Positions 18,584 to 25,678 of a stretch of DNA of 64,000 nt are shown piece after piece. Within the stretch, counting starts at the first letter, position 1; the number at the start of each line of letters is the position of its first letter. A program made the position numbers and the translations under genes. The stretch comes from Marinobacter alexandrii (lineage in GTDB: Bacteria > Bacteroidota > Bacteroidia > Cytophagales > Cyclobacteriaceae). The DNA lies in NCBI GenBank assembly GCA_039984955.1, contig JBDWTN010000005.1:744001-808000 (forward strand), read 5' to 3'. Below the pieces are notes generated by a model. The model had not been told where the DNA came from. It searched no databases and worked only from the letters and a program-made list of their open reading frames with translations.

Positions 18584-21500
18584 ATGCTCTCACAGAAAAC
18601 TAAGGTATTATTTGCTTCATTTATTATTTGTTTAAGCTTTACAAACCTATTCTCTCAAGGATTTGAAGATGAAGATGGAAACCCCATAGATCCTGATGAT
18701 CCAATTGGTGTTCCGATAGGTGGTGGTGGAAATTGTAATCTAAGAGCTGGGAGTCTGTCTGGTACCCAGACGATTTGCTATGGAGGGAATCCTTCAACAA
18801 TCAATGGCTCTTCTGCTAGTGGAAGCTCCTCCTATAGCTATCAATGGCAAATAAGATCTCTTGGAGGAAGTTGGTCCAGTATTTCCGGGGCTACCGGGAG
18901 GTCCTATAATCCACCGGTTCTCACTTCTACCAAAGAGTATCGTAGGCGAGTTAAAGCATGTAATAAAACAAAATATACAGGTTCGATCCGAATTACAGTT
19001 CGTTCATCATTAAGTGCTGGATCAATTGGAAATGCTCAAACGGTATGTTATAACGGAAACCCATCAACCCTGTCGAATGCATTCTCGGCATCTGGAGGTA
19101 ATAGCATTCATTCTTACCAGTGGCAGCAACGTTCCTTAGGAGGCAGCTGGGGTAATATTTCAGGGGCAACCGGCACCACCTATAACCCTCCTAACCTCAC
19201 ATCAACAAGAGAGTATCGAAGAAGGGTAGTTTCATGCAGCCAAACAAAGTATTCCAATACGGTAAGAGTCACCGTAAGGTCGGCTCTTAACGCCGGAAGT
19301 ATCAGCAATGCACAAACAGTATGTTATAATGGGAATCCCTCCACCCTGTCAAATGCATCCTCTGCTTCTGGAGGTAATAGCAGTTATTCCTATCAATGGC
19401 AACATCGTTCTCTTGGTGGCAGTTGGAGCAATCTTTCAGGAGCAACAAGTACCACTTATAATCCGCCTGTCCTCACTTCATCGAAAGAGTATCGCAGGAG
19501 AGTCGTGTCATGTGGTCAAACAAAGTATACCAATACAGTGAGGGTAACAGTAAGATCATCTCTGAACGCTGGAAGTATCGGAAACGCTCAGACAGTTTGT
19601 TATAATGAGAACCCTTCTACCCTATCGAATGCATCTTCACCTACCGGTGGGAACGGTAGCTACGCTTATCAATGGCAACAACGCTCTCCGGGTGGTAGTT
19701 GGAGCAATCTTTCCGGAGCAACCGGATCTGCCTATGATCCGCCTAACTTGACTTCATCAAAGGAGTATCGACGAAGAGTTGTTTCATGTAGTCAAACAAA
19801 GTACTCTACCAGCATTACCGTAACAGTTAGATCCTCCCTAAGTCCTGGAAGCATTGGCAATGCTCAAACCATATGCTACAACGGTGATCCCTCTGCGCTA
19901 TCAAATGTATCCTCCCCCTCAGGTGGTAATGGAAGTCACTCGTATCAATGGCAGCAGCGATCCCCAGGCGGTAGCTGGAGTAATATTTCAGGAGCGACCA
20001 GCACAACCTATAATCCTTCAGGTCATACCTCATCAAAGGAGTACCGACGAAGAGTAAGTTCGTGCAATCAAACAGTTTATTCGAATACTGTAAGCATTAG
20101 TATAAGCATTCCAAATACACCTACACCTCCGTCCATATCACCCAATATCTGTGGTCCAAAGACGCTTACGAGAGCGAATCCTCCATCCGGAGAAACCTGG
20201 TACTGGCAGACTATAGAAGATGGAGAAGATACCTCGAATTCCGAACATGAGTATCAAGTAGGAACTCCGGGGTCATATTATCTTCGATCAGTCTCCAATG
20301 GTGGTTGCTGGGGACCAAGTGTAGAAGTATCCGTCACGTTAGATGCTGTACCTGATAGTCCATCCATTTTACCAATTAGTTATTCACTTGATGGAGCCCT
20401 GCTACAAGCAGGTACGGCTCCAGCGAATGAGACGTGGTACTGGCAAACTACAGAAAGTGGCACAGATGAAACGAATCCTGATTCCTACATTGCCACCTCA
20501 GCCGGAACGTACTATATAAGAAGTAAAAATGATAATGGCTGCTGGAGCGCTGCTTCCGCCATTACGCTTAGCGCTCATGAACCAACCAATGTCAGTCTGG
20601 AGAGCCTTTCCAGTGAATCCATGCTCATCCGCTGGTCAGGAGCTGGAAACGAGACCGGATTTAGTATCTACCGTGCCACAAGCCTGGATGGCACGTTTGC
20701 TGAAATTCATACCGCTGATGCTACAGATTCAGAATACATTGACAATGGATTATCTGTAGGCACGACCTATTTTTATCTTGTGATGTCTCTGGTAGGCACT
20801 GAAAAATCTATTGCAAGTAATGTGTTGGCTGAAACTACACCTGATGAATTTACCGGAGATGAAAACCAGGTGCACCAAGCCCTTTTCAATGGAAATATCT
20901 CTGCCATGCGATGGAAGGGAGCCAATGATGACGAAGAGAAGCTATATACCTATGGATACGACGGCCTCAATCGGTTAAAGAACGCCCAATATGCTGGTAA
21001 AGTGGCCAATACCTATCAAAAAGATAAAGGTTTTTTTTCTGTTCCCAATATTGACTATGACTTAAATGGTAATATCACGAGTCTTACACGTCAGGGAATC
21101 AATGAATCAATGAATAAAGACATCATTGATGAGCTTTCCTATACATATGGTGTGGGTGGAAGTAACCAATTAAAAAGTGTAACTGATGCAAAGGGAGTCG
21201 CTGGTTTCAAGGATGGAAATACCTCTGACGATGACTATCGTCATGATGAGAATGGAAACATGATTCAAGACCTGAATAAAGGAATCACCAATATCGAATA
21301 TAATTATCTGAATTTACCAAGCAAGGTCATTTTCGATTCCGAAAATTATATTACATATATCTACGACGCTTCAGGTATCAAGCTTCAACAAAAAGTGTTC
21401 AAGAATGGAACACTTAGTAAAACAACGGATTATTCCGGGCAATACATCTACGAAACCGAAGGAACAGAAGCAACACGGAAACTCCAGTTAATTCAGCATG

Positions 21501-23113
21501 AAGAAGGCCGAATTGTCCCCGTATTTGCGAGTGGTAGCAAAGCAATCTCTGGCTATGACTACCAATATCACCTTAAAGATCACCTCGGTAACGTCAGAGC
21601 CACCTTCTCAACCACTCCTGAAAATTATACGATGATAGAAACCTTTGAAACCGGTGAAGAGAATGGTTGGCAGGACTTAAACAGGCATACTAATCAGCAA
21701 GCCAATACTACCAGCTATGAGGATGGAACAACCGGTGATGAAGTACAACTTCTCCAAAGCGGACAGACGGGGGCTTTGGTATTTATTGGACTAAATAAGA
21801 GCGATACGATCAATCTCTCGGTGAATGCCAATTATGAGGTAGCACCAAGTGACAACAATTTTGCAGGAACGGTATATTCATCTCTTTTTGGTTCGTACAA
21901 CGGCTCCATTGGAGATGGTGAAGCTGGAAGTGCCGTGGCAAACGAATTCAATGATGCTCTAAGTGGTGCTGATATGGCTGGTAAAGGAGATGCTAATGAA
22001 GCTCCAAGAACTTTCCTGAATTACATTTTCTTCGATAAGCAGATGAACTATATCAAAGCGGGCTTCAAGCAAATATCAACAGCCGCATTGGGAGCAGGAA
22101 CTCATGAAACGATCAGCATCAATGACATCATAGCAGATCAGGAGGGCTATATCTTAGCATATCTATCAAACGAAAACCAAGAAGCCGTAAACGTCCATTT
22201 CGATGATTTTACGGTTTATCATGGGAAAACGAATGTGGTGAGCACACAGGATTACTATCCATTTGGTTTGGCTTTTAATGAAAGTGTGAGGACTGCATCA
22301 GAGCCTCAGAAGTATCTGTATAATGGTAAGGAATTACAAGAGGAAACAGGGTGGCTAGATTATGGAGCAAGGATGTATCACTCAGAGATTGGTAGGTTTT
22401 TTGTTCAAGATAGATTTTCTGAGAAGTACATGAACTTGAATCCTTATCAGTACGCAGCGAATAATCCTATATCCAATATTGACATAAATGGGGATTCAAT
22501 AATTACAGTCAATATTCAAGATCAAACTGGATTTGTTCATGGTCAAAACAGAGTTTACATCGATCATACCGAGTTGGAAAATCTCACGCAGATTTTACAT
22601 TTTGCAGCAGCAACAGAAACACATATACACATTAATAGCTCGTTCCGTACAAATAAGAGACAGCAAGAGTTGAATGGTGAAGATTCGGATGCAATAACTC
22701 CAGCTCCTGCAGGTAATAGTCCACATAATGCTGGTGTAGCCTTAGACTTTAATGTTTACAATGATAACGATCCCTCTAAGGGGTTAATGGGTCAAAATGC
22801 TAACCTAACGGATAGTAACCCATTTATTGATGCTTTAAAGAATGATAGTTGGTCACCTAATTGGAGATGGGGTGGAGATTTTAGCACTCCTGATCGTATA
22901 CATATTGATAATAGACCAGATGAAGTAACTTTTGCTGCAATGAGGGATGCAAACCAGCAGCAGATGAATGGAAATGTTGAAAGTGCTGTAAATGAATCTT
23001 ACATCTCAAGAGTAGAAAATATGAATATTGGAGGTACAAGAAGATCACAAAAGAAGCTAAGTAGAATAGGCTTAAGAAGTGCTTGGCGTGGACTTAAGAA
23101 TGCTTTTAAATAG
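18584..23113 (+). CDS. Secreted RHS core protein with Ig-like array and C-terminal M15-like peptidase domain
   Basis: A 1509-residue candidate polymorphic toxin. The order is: signal peptide (to about residue 25); five near-identical Ig-like repeats (residues 55-511); two further Ig-like units with ETWYWQT motifs; a fibronectin type III domain (about 660-755); RHS repeats starting at FNGNISAMRWK; the RHS-associated core (YYPFGLAF to NNPISNIDINGDS, about 1224-1304); and a variable tail of about 205 residues. The tail has the M15 zinc-peptidase pattern: SSFR near 1351, SPHNAGVALDF near 1379 (His and Asp ligands) and DRIHID near 1438 (third ligand). M15 enzymes cut peptidoglycan stem or cross-link peptides. 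A basic tail ends the protein. The next gene is an exported candidate immunity protein. Toxin function is inferred. Confidence 0.85.
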   Translation: MLSQKTKVLFASFIICLSFTNLFSQGFEDEDGNPIDPDDPIGVPIGGGGNCNLRAGSLSGTQTICYGGNPSTINGSSASGSSSYSYQWQIRSLGGSWSSISGATGRSYNPPVLTSTKEYRRRVKACNKTKYTGSIRITVRSSLSAGSIGNAQTVCYNGNPSTLSNAFSASGGNSIHSYQWQQRSLGGSWGNISGATGTTYNPPNLTSTREYRRRVVSCSQTKYSNTVRVTVRSALNAGSISNAQTVCYNGNPSTLSNASSASGGNSSYSYQWQHRSLGGSWSNLSGATSTTYNPPVLTSSKEYRRRVVSCGQTKYTNTVRVTVRSSLNAGSIGNAQTVCYNENPSTLSNASSPTGGNGSYAYQWQQRSPGGSWSNLSGATGSAYDPPNLTSSKEYRRRVVSCSQTKYSTSITVTVRSSLSPGSIGNAQTICYNGDPSALSNVSSPSGGNGSHSYQWQQRSPGGSWSNISGATSTTYNPSGHTSSKEYRRRVSSCNQTVYSNTVSISISIPNTPTPPSISPNICGPKTLTRANPPSGETWYWQTIEDGEDTSNSEHEYQVGTPGSYYLRSVSNGGCWGPSVEVSVTLDAVPDSPSILPISYSLDGALLQAGTAPANETWYWQTTESGTDETNPDSYIATSAGTYYIRSKNDNGCWSAASAITLSAHEPTNVSLESLSSESMLIRWSGAGNETGFSIYRATSLDGTFAEIHTADATDSEYIDNGLSVGTTYFYLVMSLVGTEKSIASNVLAETTPDEFTGDENQVHQALFNGNISAMRWKGANDDEEKLYTYGYDGLNRLKNAQYAGKVANTYQKDKGFFSVPNIDYDLNGNITSLTRQGINESMNKDIIDELSYTYGVGGSNQLKSVTDAKGVAGFKDGNTSDDDYRHDENGNMIQDLNKGITNIEYNYLNLPSKVIFDSENYITYIYDASGIKLQQKVFKNGTLSKTTDYSGQYIYETEGTEATRKLQLIQHEEGRIVPVFASGSKAISGYDYQYHLKDHLGNVRATFSTTPENYTMIETFETGEENGWQDLNRHTNQQANTTSYEDGTTGDEVQLLQSGQTGALVFIGLNKSDTINLSVNANYEVAPSDNNFAGTVYSSLFGSYNGSIGDGEAGSAVANEFNDALSGADMAGKGDANEAPRTFLNYIFFDKQMNYIKAGFKQISTAALGAGTHETISINDIIADQEGYILAYLSNENQEAVNVHFDDFTVYHGKTNVVSTQDYYPFGLAFNESVRTASEPQKYLYNGKELQEETGWLDYGARMYHSEIGRFFVQDRFSEKYMNLNPYQYAANNPISNIDINGDSIITVNIQDQTGFVHGQNRVYIDHTELENLTQILHFAAATETHIHINSSFRTNKRQQELNGEDSDAITPAPAGNSPHNAGVALDFNVYNDNDPSKGLMGQNANLTDSNPFIDALKNDSWSPNWRWGGDFSTPDRIHIDNRPDEVTFAAMRDANQQQMNGNVESAVNESYISRVENMNIGGTRRSQKKLSRIGLRSAWRGLKNAFK
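18746..20116 (+). repeat. Five tandem Ig-like repeats of about 92 residues inside the third RHS gene
   Basis: Five units of 90-92 codons share AGSIGNAQTVCYNGNPSTLS, YQWQQRSxGGSW, SGATxTTYNPP and SSKEYRRRVVSC. Each has two cysteines placed for an intradomain disulfide. Copies 2-5 are more alike than copy 1, consistent with recent tandem duplication. The array sits directly after the signal peptide. Confidence 0.92.
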
Positions 23114-23122
23114 ACAGATAAG

Positions 23123-23683
23123 ATGAAATTGATAATAACTACATTAATAGCTATTGCTTTAAATCAGTTGCAGACTTCTGATGCTAATCAATCAGAAGCA
23201 GATCAAACTATTTTACTAGCAGATAGCCTTCTTAAGAAGAAAGAAAATCTTAGAGTTTTTGTTAAAATATCTAATAAAGAACCTTTGGAGGAAGTTCTTG
23301 ATTTTAATGAATGGCCATCTAACATAGAAATAGTATACAATCTTATCACTAATAAAGATTGTCCTATTTTATTCGTTGAAACACCGATTAGTGAATCGGG
23401 AGACTCCAGAATAGAAAATAGATATTATTTTGATCAAGAAGGGGTTACGATTGCCACTAAAACAAGAAGGTCATTCTTCAATAGTGTGTGTGTAGATGGA
23501 GTTCTTAGAGAAACAGTAACAACGTATTTTGATAACTCATTTAACGAGATTAAGTCAAATCGTTTTTTGAGAGATAAATCAGGCAATACTATAAATACAT
23601 CAGATTGTGTGATGAATTACACTGATTATTTTAATAGATATAGGAAGTTCAATGATACGCCTCTGGCTACTCGTATTGATTAA
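23123..23683 (+). CDS. Exported hypothetical protein, candidate immunity protein for the M15-type RHS toxin
   Basis: A 186-residue protein starting 9 bp after the RHS gene, in the same frame. The N-terminus (MKLIITTLIAIALNQLQ) is a short hydrophobic signal-like segment without a lipobox, so a periplasmic location is likely. The rest is polar and probably alpha/beta, with no family I recognise. Two features argue for an immunity role: it directly follows the variable toxin tail, and it is exported to the compartment where a peptidoglycan peptidase would act. A terminator hairpin at 23713-23740 closes the unit. It could also be an unrelated accessory protein; nothing in the sequence shows binding to the peptidase. 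Confidence 0.6.
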   Translation: MKLIITTLIAIALNQLQTSDANQSEADQTILLADSLLKKKENLRVFVKISNKEPLEEVLDFNEWPSNIEIVYNLITNKDCPILFVETPISESGDSRIENRYYFDQEGVTIATKTRRSFFNSVCVDGVLRETVTTYFDNSFNEIKSNRFLRDKSGNTINTSDCVMNYTDYFNRYRKFNDTPLATRID

Positions 23684-23712
23684 TACAGATTAATGAATAG
23701 AAACTAAACATG

Positions 23713-23740
23713 AGCCCTCCCAGAGATGTGAGGGCTTTTT
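23713..23740 (+). terminator. Intrinsic terminator of the RHS unit
   Basis: The stem AGCCCTC/GAGGGCT (7 bp) has a 10-base loop and is followed by a run of T. It lies 30 bp after the candidate immunity gene. Confidence 0.8.
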
Positions 23741-23816
23741 AGTTCTTAGGCTTTGGTGGTCTAATTGGCACTTCAGCAGGGCTGCCACCTGGTTTAGGTT
23801 TAGGGCGATCAACCAT
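23739..23816 (-). CDS. Tiny proline/lysine-rich peptide gene, 25 residues
   Basis: The frame starts with an ATG that overlaps the stop of the upstream 53-residue gene (ATGGTTGA) and encodes MVDRPKPKPGG ending SPAEVPIRPPKPKN. The ending repeats the motif seen at the end of the upstream gene (AAEVQYRPTKPPKTK), so it is probably a shortened duplicate. Function unknown. The coupled start and shared motif are the only evidence that it is translated. Confidence 0.4.
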   Translation of the reverse strand: MVDRPKPKPGGSPAEVPIRPPKPKN

Positions 23817-23970
23817 TGCCTTTATCACCATCTTTTGTTTTAGGAGGTTTAGTGGGTCGGTACTGCACCTCAGCAGCCTTAATGTTATTTTTTATTTTGT
23901 CGGCAGAGTCACCAATCCTGGTAGGTATACCCTTCGGTTTTTGAGGTTGTTGTTTTTTGTCGTCACTCAT
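23809..23970 (-). CDS. Small proline/lysine-rich hypothetical protein, 53 residues
   Basis: I chose the ATG at 23970 (MSDDKKQQPQKPKG) because it overlaps the stop of the upstream membrane-protein frame in an ATGA junction; a longer frame to 24069 would run through that gene. The product is hydrophilic and rich in Lys, Gln and Pro, with a central short helix (DSADKIKNNIKAAEV) and the tail RPTKPPKTKDGDKGNG. No known family. It belongs to a compact three-gene minus-strand unit converging on the RHS operon. Function unknown. Confidence 0.5.
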   Translation of the reverse strand: MSDDKKQQPQKPKGIPTRIGDSADKIKNNIKAAEVQYRPTKPPKTKDGDKGNG

Positions 23971-24140
23971 AGCTTCAGATTTTGGTGGATGAAATTGATT
24001 AAAGCTAACGCACCTATAAAGTTCGCAATAATCATTGAGATATTTAAGCCTCGAATCCAGAGGTTCCATCGAAAAGCAATTTTGTTATATGTGTCATCAT
24101 CAAGGTATTCACTGCGAGATGCCCATGAATTAGCTAGCAT
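23967..24140 (-). CDS. Small membrane protein, 57 residues, possibly 5'-truncated
   Basis: The frame begins MLANSWASRSEYLDDDTYNK, contains one clear membrane helix (LNISMIIANFIGALALINFI) and ends with a TGA that overlaps the next ATG. Upstream of the ATG the frame stays open for about 16 more codons and encodes a second hydrophobic stretch with a duplicated LVGHFI. It meets a stop at 24194-24196, three bases from the inverted repeat of the RAYT element. The original protein may therefore have had two membrane helices and been truncated by the insertion. No family recognised. Confidence 0.5.
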   Translation of the reverse strand: MLANSWASRSEYLDDDTYNKIAFRWNLWIRGLNISMIIANFIGALALINFIHQNLKL

Positions 24141-24143
24141 GGA

Positions 24144-24179
24144 AATGAAATGGCCTACTAGAATGAAATGGCCTACTAG
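24144..24179. repeat. Tandem 18-bp duplication
   Basis: Two perfect adjacent copies of AATGAAATGGCCTACTAG. Read on the minus strand in the frame of the small membrane protein they add six codons per copy (LVGHFI). Confidence 0.95.
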
Positions 24180-24198
24180 ACTAAGGAAGATTATTCAG

Positions 24199-24226
24199 CT
24201 AGCTAGCGCGCGTTTGTAACGCGTGC
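24199..24226. repeat. Left inverted repeat of the RAYT element
   Basis: 28 bp, perfect complement of 24810-24837; the internal hairpin is CGCGTT-TGT-AACGCG at 24209-24223. Confidence 0.95.
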
Positions 24227-24259
24227 AAACTCTAACTAAGTAACATATATCTTTAGGTC

Positions 24260-24805
24260 ATGTCAGAAAAATATAAGTTTAATAACCCAGAAGGCCTATA
24301 TTTTGTAACTAGTACTATTGTGCATTGGATTGATCTATTTACCAGAAAAGAGCTTAAGCATATAGTTATTGATTCAATGAAGTTCTGCCAGAATGAAAAA
24401 GGATTGATAGTGCATGCATGGTGTTTGATGCCTAGCCATTTACATATGATTGTTAGTGCCAATGATCAAAAGTTATCAGACATATTCAGAGATTTTAAGA
24501 AGTTCACTAGTAAAGCAATCATTGCTGAACTTGAACAAATAAATGAAAGTAGGAAAGAATGGTTATTAAACGCTTTTAGGAAATCCGGCGAACAATTAAA
24601 GAGAGTCAAAAACCATAAAGTATGGCAGGACGGCAATCAACCAAAAGAGATTGAAACAAGCGAATTTCTGGATCAAAAACTAGCATACGTACATAACAAT
24701 CCAGTAGAAGCACAAATAGTAGATGAGGCAGAGCACTATTTATTTAGTTCTGCTAGAGACTATTCCGGATACAAAGGTTTATTAGATGTTGTTCTACTTG
24801 AATAG
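24260..24805 (+). CDS. REP-associated tyrosine transposase (RAYT, Y1/HUH family)
   Basis: A 181-residue transposase of the IS200-like Y1 family. The HUH metal motif is MPSHLHMIV (His-x-His). The C-terminal region HNNPVEAQIVDEAEHYLFSSARDYSG is the characteristic RAYT ending. It includes tyrosines, but the catalytic one is expected in the helix after the HUH motif and is not obvious here: the segment reads FRDFKKFTSKAI, where other RAYTs have K[YF]T. The start follows the left repeat by 33 bp and the stop is 4 bp before the right repeat. RAYTs cut and join single-stranded REP hairpins. The gene is full length, so the element may be active, subject to the missing tyrosine. Confidence 0.88.
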   Translation: MSEKYKFNNPEGLYFVTSTIVHWIDLFTRKELKHIVIDSMKFCQNEKGLIVHAWCLMPSHLHMIVSANDQKLSDIFRDFKKFTSKAIIAELEQINESRKEWLLNAFRKSGEQLKRVKNHKVWQDGNQPKEIETSEFLDQKLAYVHNNPVEAQIVDEAEHYLFSSARDYSGYKGLLDVVLLE

Positions 24806-24809
24806 TACA

Positions 24810-24837
24810 GCACGCGTTACAAACGCGCGCTAGCTAG
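24810..24837. repeat. Right inverted repeat of the RAYT element
   Basis: 28 bp, perfect complement of 24199-24226; the internal hairpin is CGCGTT-ACA-AACGCG at 24813-24827. Confidence 0.95.
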
Positions 24838-25066
24838 GTTTTCTGGGCTGTGAATTTCATGAATCGAAGCTGCAGGTTATCTTTCATTGGTTCCATACAA
24901 CATGAATGTGATTGGGCATTATAACGAAAGCCATAACCTTTATTGATTGATCCTCAACTAAAAATTTAAGAGAATCTAGCAGGATCTTCTTTGGTATATC
25001 ATCCGCCAATTCATGCTTCCAATTCAGTATGGATGTAGTGAAAAAATATATCTGATCGACCTTCAT
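24838..25066 (-). pseudogene. Broken second RAYT transposase
   Basis: The minus-strand frame from 25066 reads like a RAYT N-terminus (MKVDQIYFFTTSILNWKHEL) through the HUH motif MPNHIHVVW, then stops at 24884. A frame shift beside the stop continues the protein (MKDNLQLRFMKFTAQK), matching the segment that follows the HUH motif in RAYTs. The match ends at the outer edge of the intact element's right repeat (24837). It is therefore an older copy, frameshifted and cut off where the intact element sits. It differs strongly in sequence from the intact RAYT. Confidence 0.78.
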
Positions 25067-25079
25067 CTAGTCTAAAGAT

Positions 25080-25273
25080 ATGTTAGCTAATCCTAACCTC
25101 ATCAATGTCAAGCAGATCAGAGCTTCTGTAATTACCAAGTGGCTAAGAATATATAACCTCAGGAAAATTCAATATTCAGCAGGCTACCGCTACATCATCG
25201 GTACTGAAAGCTATTTAGAAACGAAACCGAAGGTTTGTCAAATGAAGTCCAACAATACCATCCTTTAGGATAA
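25080..25273 (+). pseudogene. Tyrosine recombinase C-terminal remnant, frameshifted
   Basis: The frame contains INVKQIRASVITKWLRIYNL and QYSAGYRYIIGTESYL, the last catalytic block of Bacteroidota XerC-like integrases, with the nucleophile tyrosine in ESYL. The usual GHR is GYR here. After ESYLET the frame goes wrong; shifting one base restores GLSNEVQQYHPLG and a stop at 25273, the normal family ending. The N-terminal and core catalytic parts are absent. Confidence 0.75.
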
Positions 25274-25319
25274 CCCGAGGTTCACGAACACTTTAATAAT
25301 CAAAAAAATAAATGAGTAA

Positions 25320-25367
25320 ATGGAAGGGTTGATAGAAGAAGTTCAGCAGTTTCATCCGTTGGGGTAA
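25320..25367 (+). pseudogene. Second tyrosine-recombinase C-terminal scrap
   Basis: Sixteen codons encode MEGLIEEVQQFHPLG plus a stop. This parallels the GLSNEVQQYHPLG ending of the neighbouring remnant, and the DNA is also similar. A stop directly precedes the ATG, so only the tail of another integrase survives. Two integrase tails in a row suggest a former tandem integrase pair. Confidence 0.6.
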
Positions 25368-25394
25368 AACATTTAATCAGTGAAATCGTATATT

Positions 25395-25411
25395 TGTACC
25401 ATAGTGGTACA
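25395..25411. promoter_or_regulatory. Toxin-antitoxin operator palindrome with overlapping -7 element
   Basis: TGTACCA-TAG-TGGTACA is a palindrome with 7-bp arms, 15 bp upstream of the antitoxin ATG. The Bacteroidota -7 promoter consensus TAnnTTTG (TATATTTG, 25389-25396) abuts and overlaps it by two bases. Autorepression by the antitoxin or complex is expected for this family. Confidence 0.7.
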
Positions 25412-25426
25412 CGTAATTTCAAAACT

Positions 25427-25678
25427 ATGTTAGTGATAAGCAGTAGAGAATTTAGGCAGAATCAAAAAATGTATTTCGAAAGAGCTGATAAGGGAGAACA
25501 AATTATTGTTCAAAGAGGAAAGGATAAAGCATATGCTTTAACTCCAGTAGAAGAAGAAGATATGTACTTTAATTCCGAAATGGTTGAGCGAATAAAAGAA
25601 AGCCTAAAACAGGTTGAATCAGGAAAGACCAAGAAGATATCTACCTCAAAAGAGATCAATGACTTACTTGGTCTATGA
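25427..25678 (+). CDS. yefM: YefM/Phd-family antitoxin
   Basis: An antitoxin of about 83 residues starting MLVISSREFRQNQKMYFERA, the typical Phd/YefM DNA-binding N-terminus (S-x-x-x-F-R-x-x-x). A GEQIIVQRG beta-hairpin and an extended C-terminal tail that would wrap the toxin follow. A longer reading from 25394 would run through the operator, so the ATG at 25427 is preferred. It overlaps the toxin gene by 4 bp (ATGA). The protein should neutralise the YoeB-type toxin and repress its own promoter through the palindrome at 25395-25411. Confidence 0.9.
   Translation: MLVISSREFRQNQKMYFERADKGEQIIVQRGKDKAYALTPVEEEDMYFNSEMVERIKESLKQVESGKTKKISTSKEINDLLGL

Larger units (their letters stand above)
24199..24837 (+). 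mobile_element. RAYT element: transposase gene between perfect 28-bp inverted repeats
   Basis: Bases 24199-24226 and 24810-24837 are exact reverse complements over 28 bp, ending outward in CTAGCTAG. Each contains a 6-bp stem CGCGTT/AACGCG with a 3-base loop, the foldback type that RAYT transposases recognise. The element is 639 bp and contains a single gene. Boundaries are the ends of perfect complementarity. Confidence 0.85.

Noticed and set aside
18746-20116. Regular 273-276 bp repeats that could suggest a repeat array or CRISPR-like structure
   Set aside because: They are in-frame protein repeats with Ig-like features; unit length and lack of unique spacers exclude CRISPR.
23809-24069. 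86-residue version of the small minus-strand gene
   Set aside because: The first 33 codons overlap the better supported membrane-protein frame; the ATGA junction favours the start at 23970.
25080-25265. 62-residue frame as an intact small gene
   Set aside because: It contains the last catalytic block of an integrase and loses the family ending through a one-base shift, so it is a remnant.
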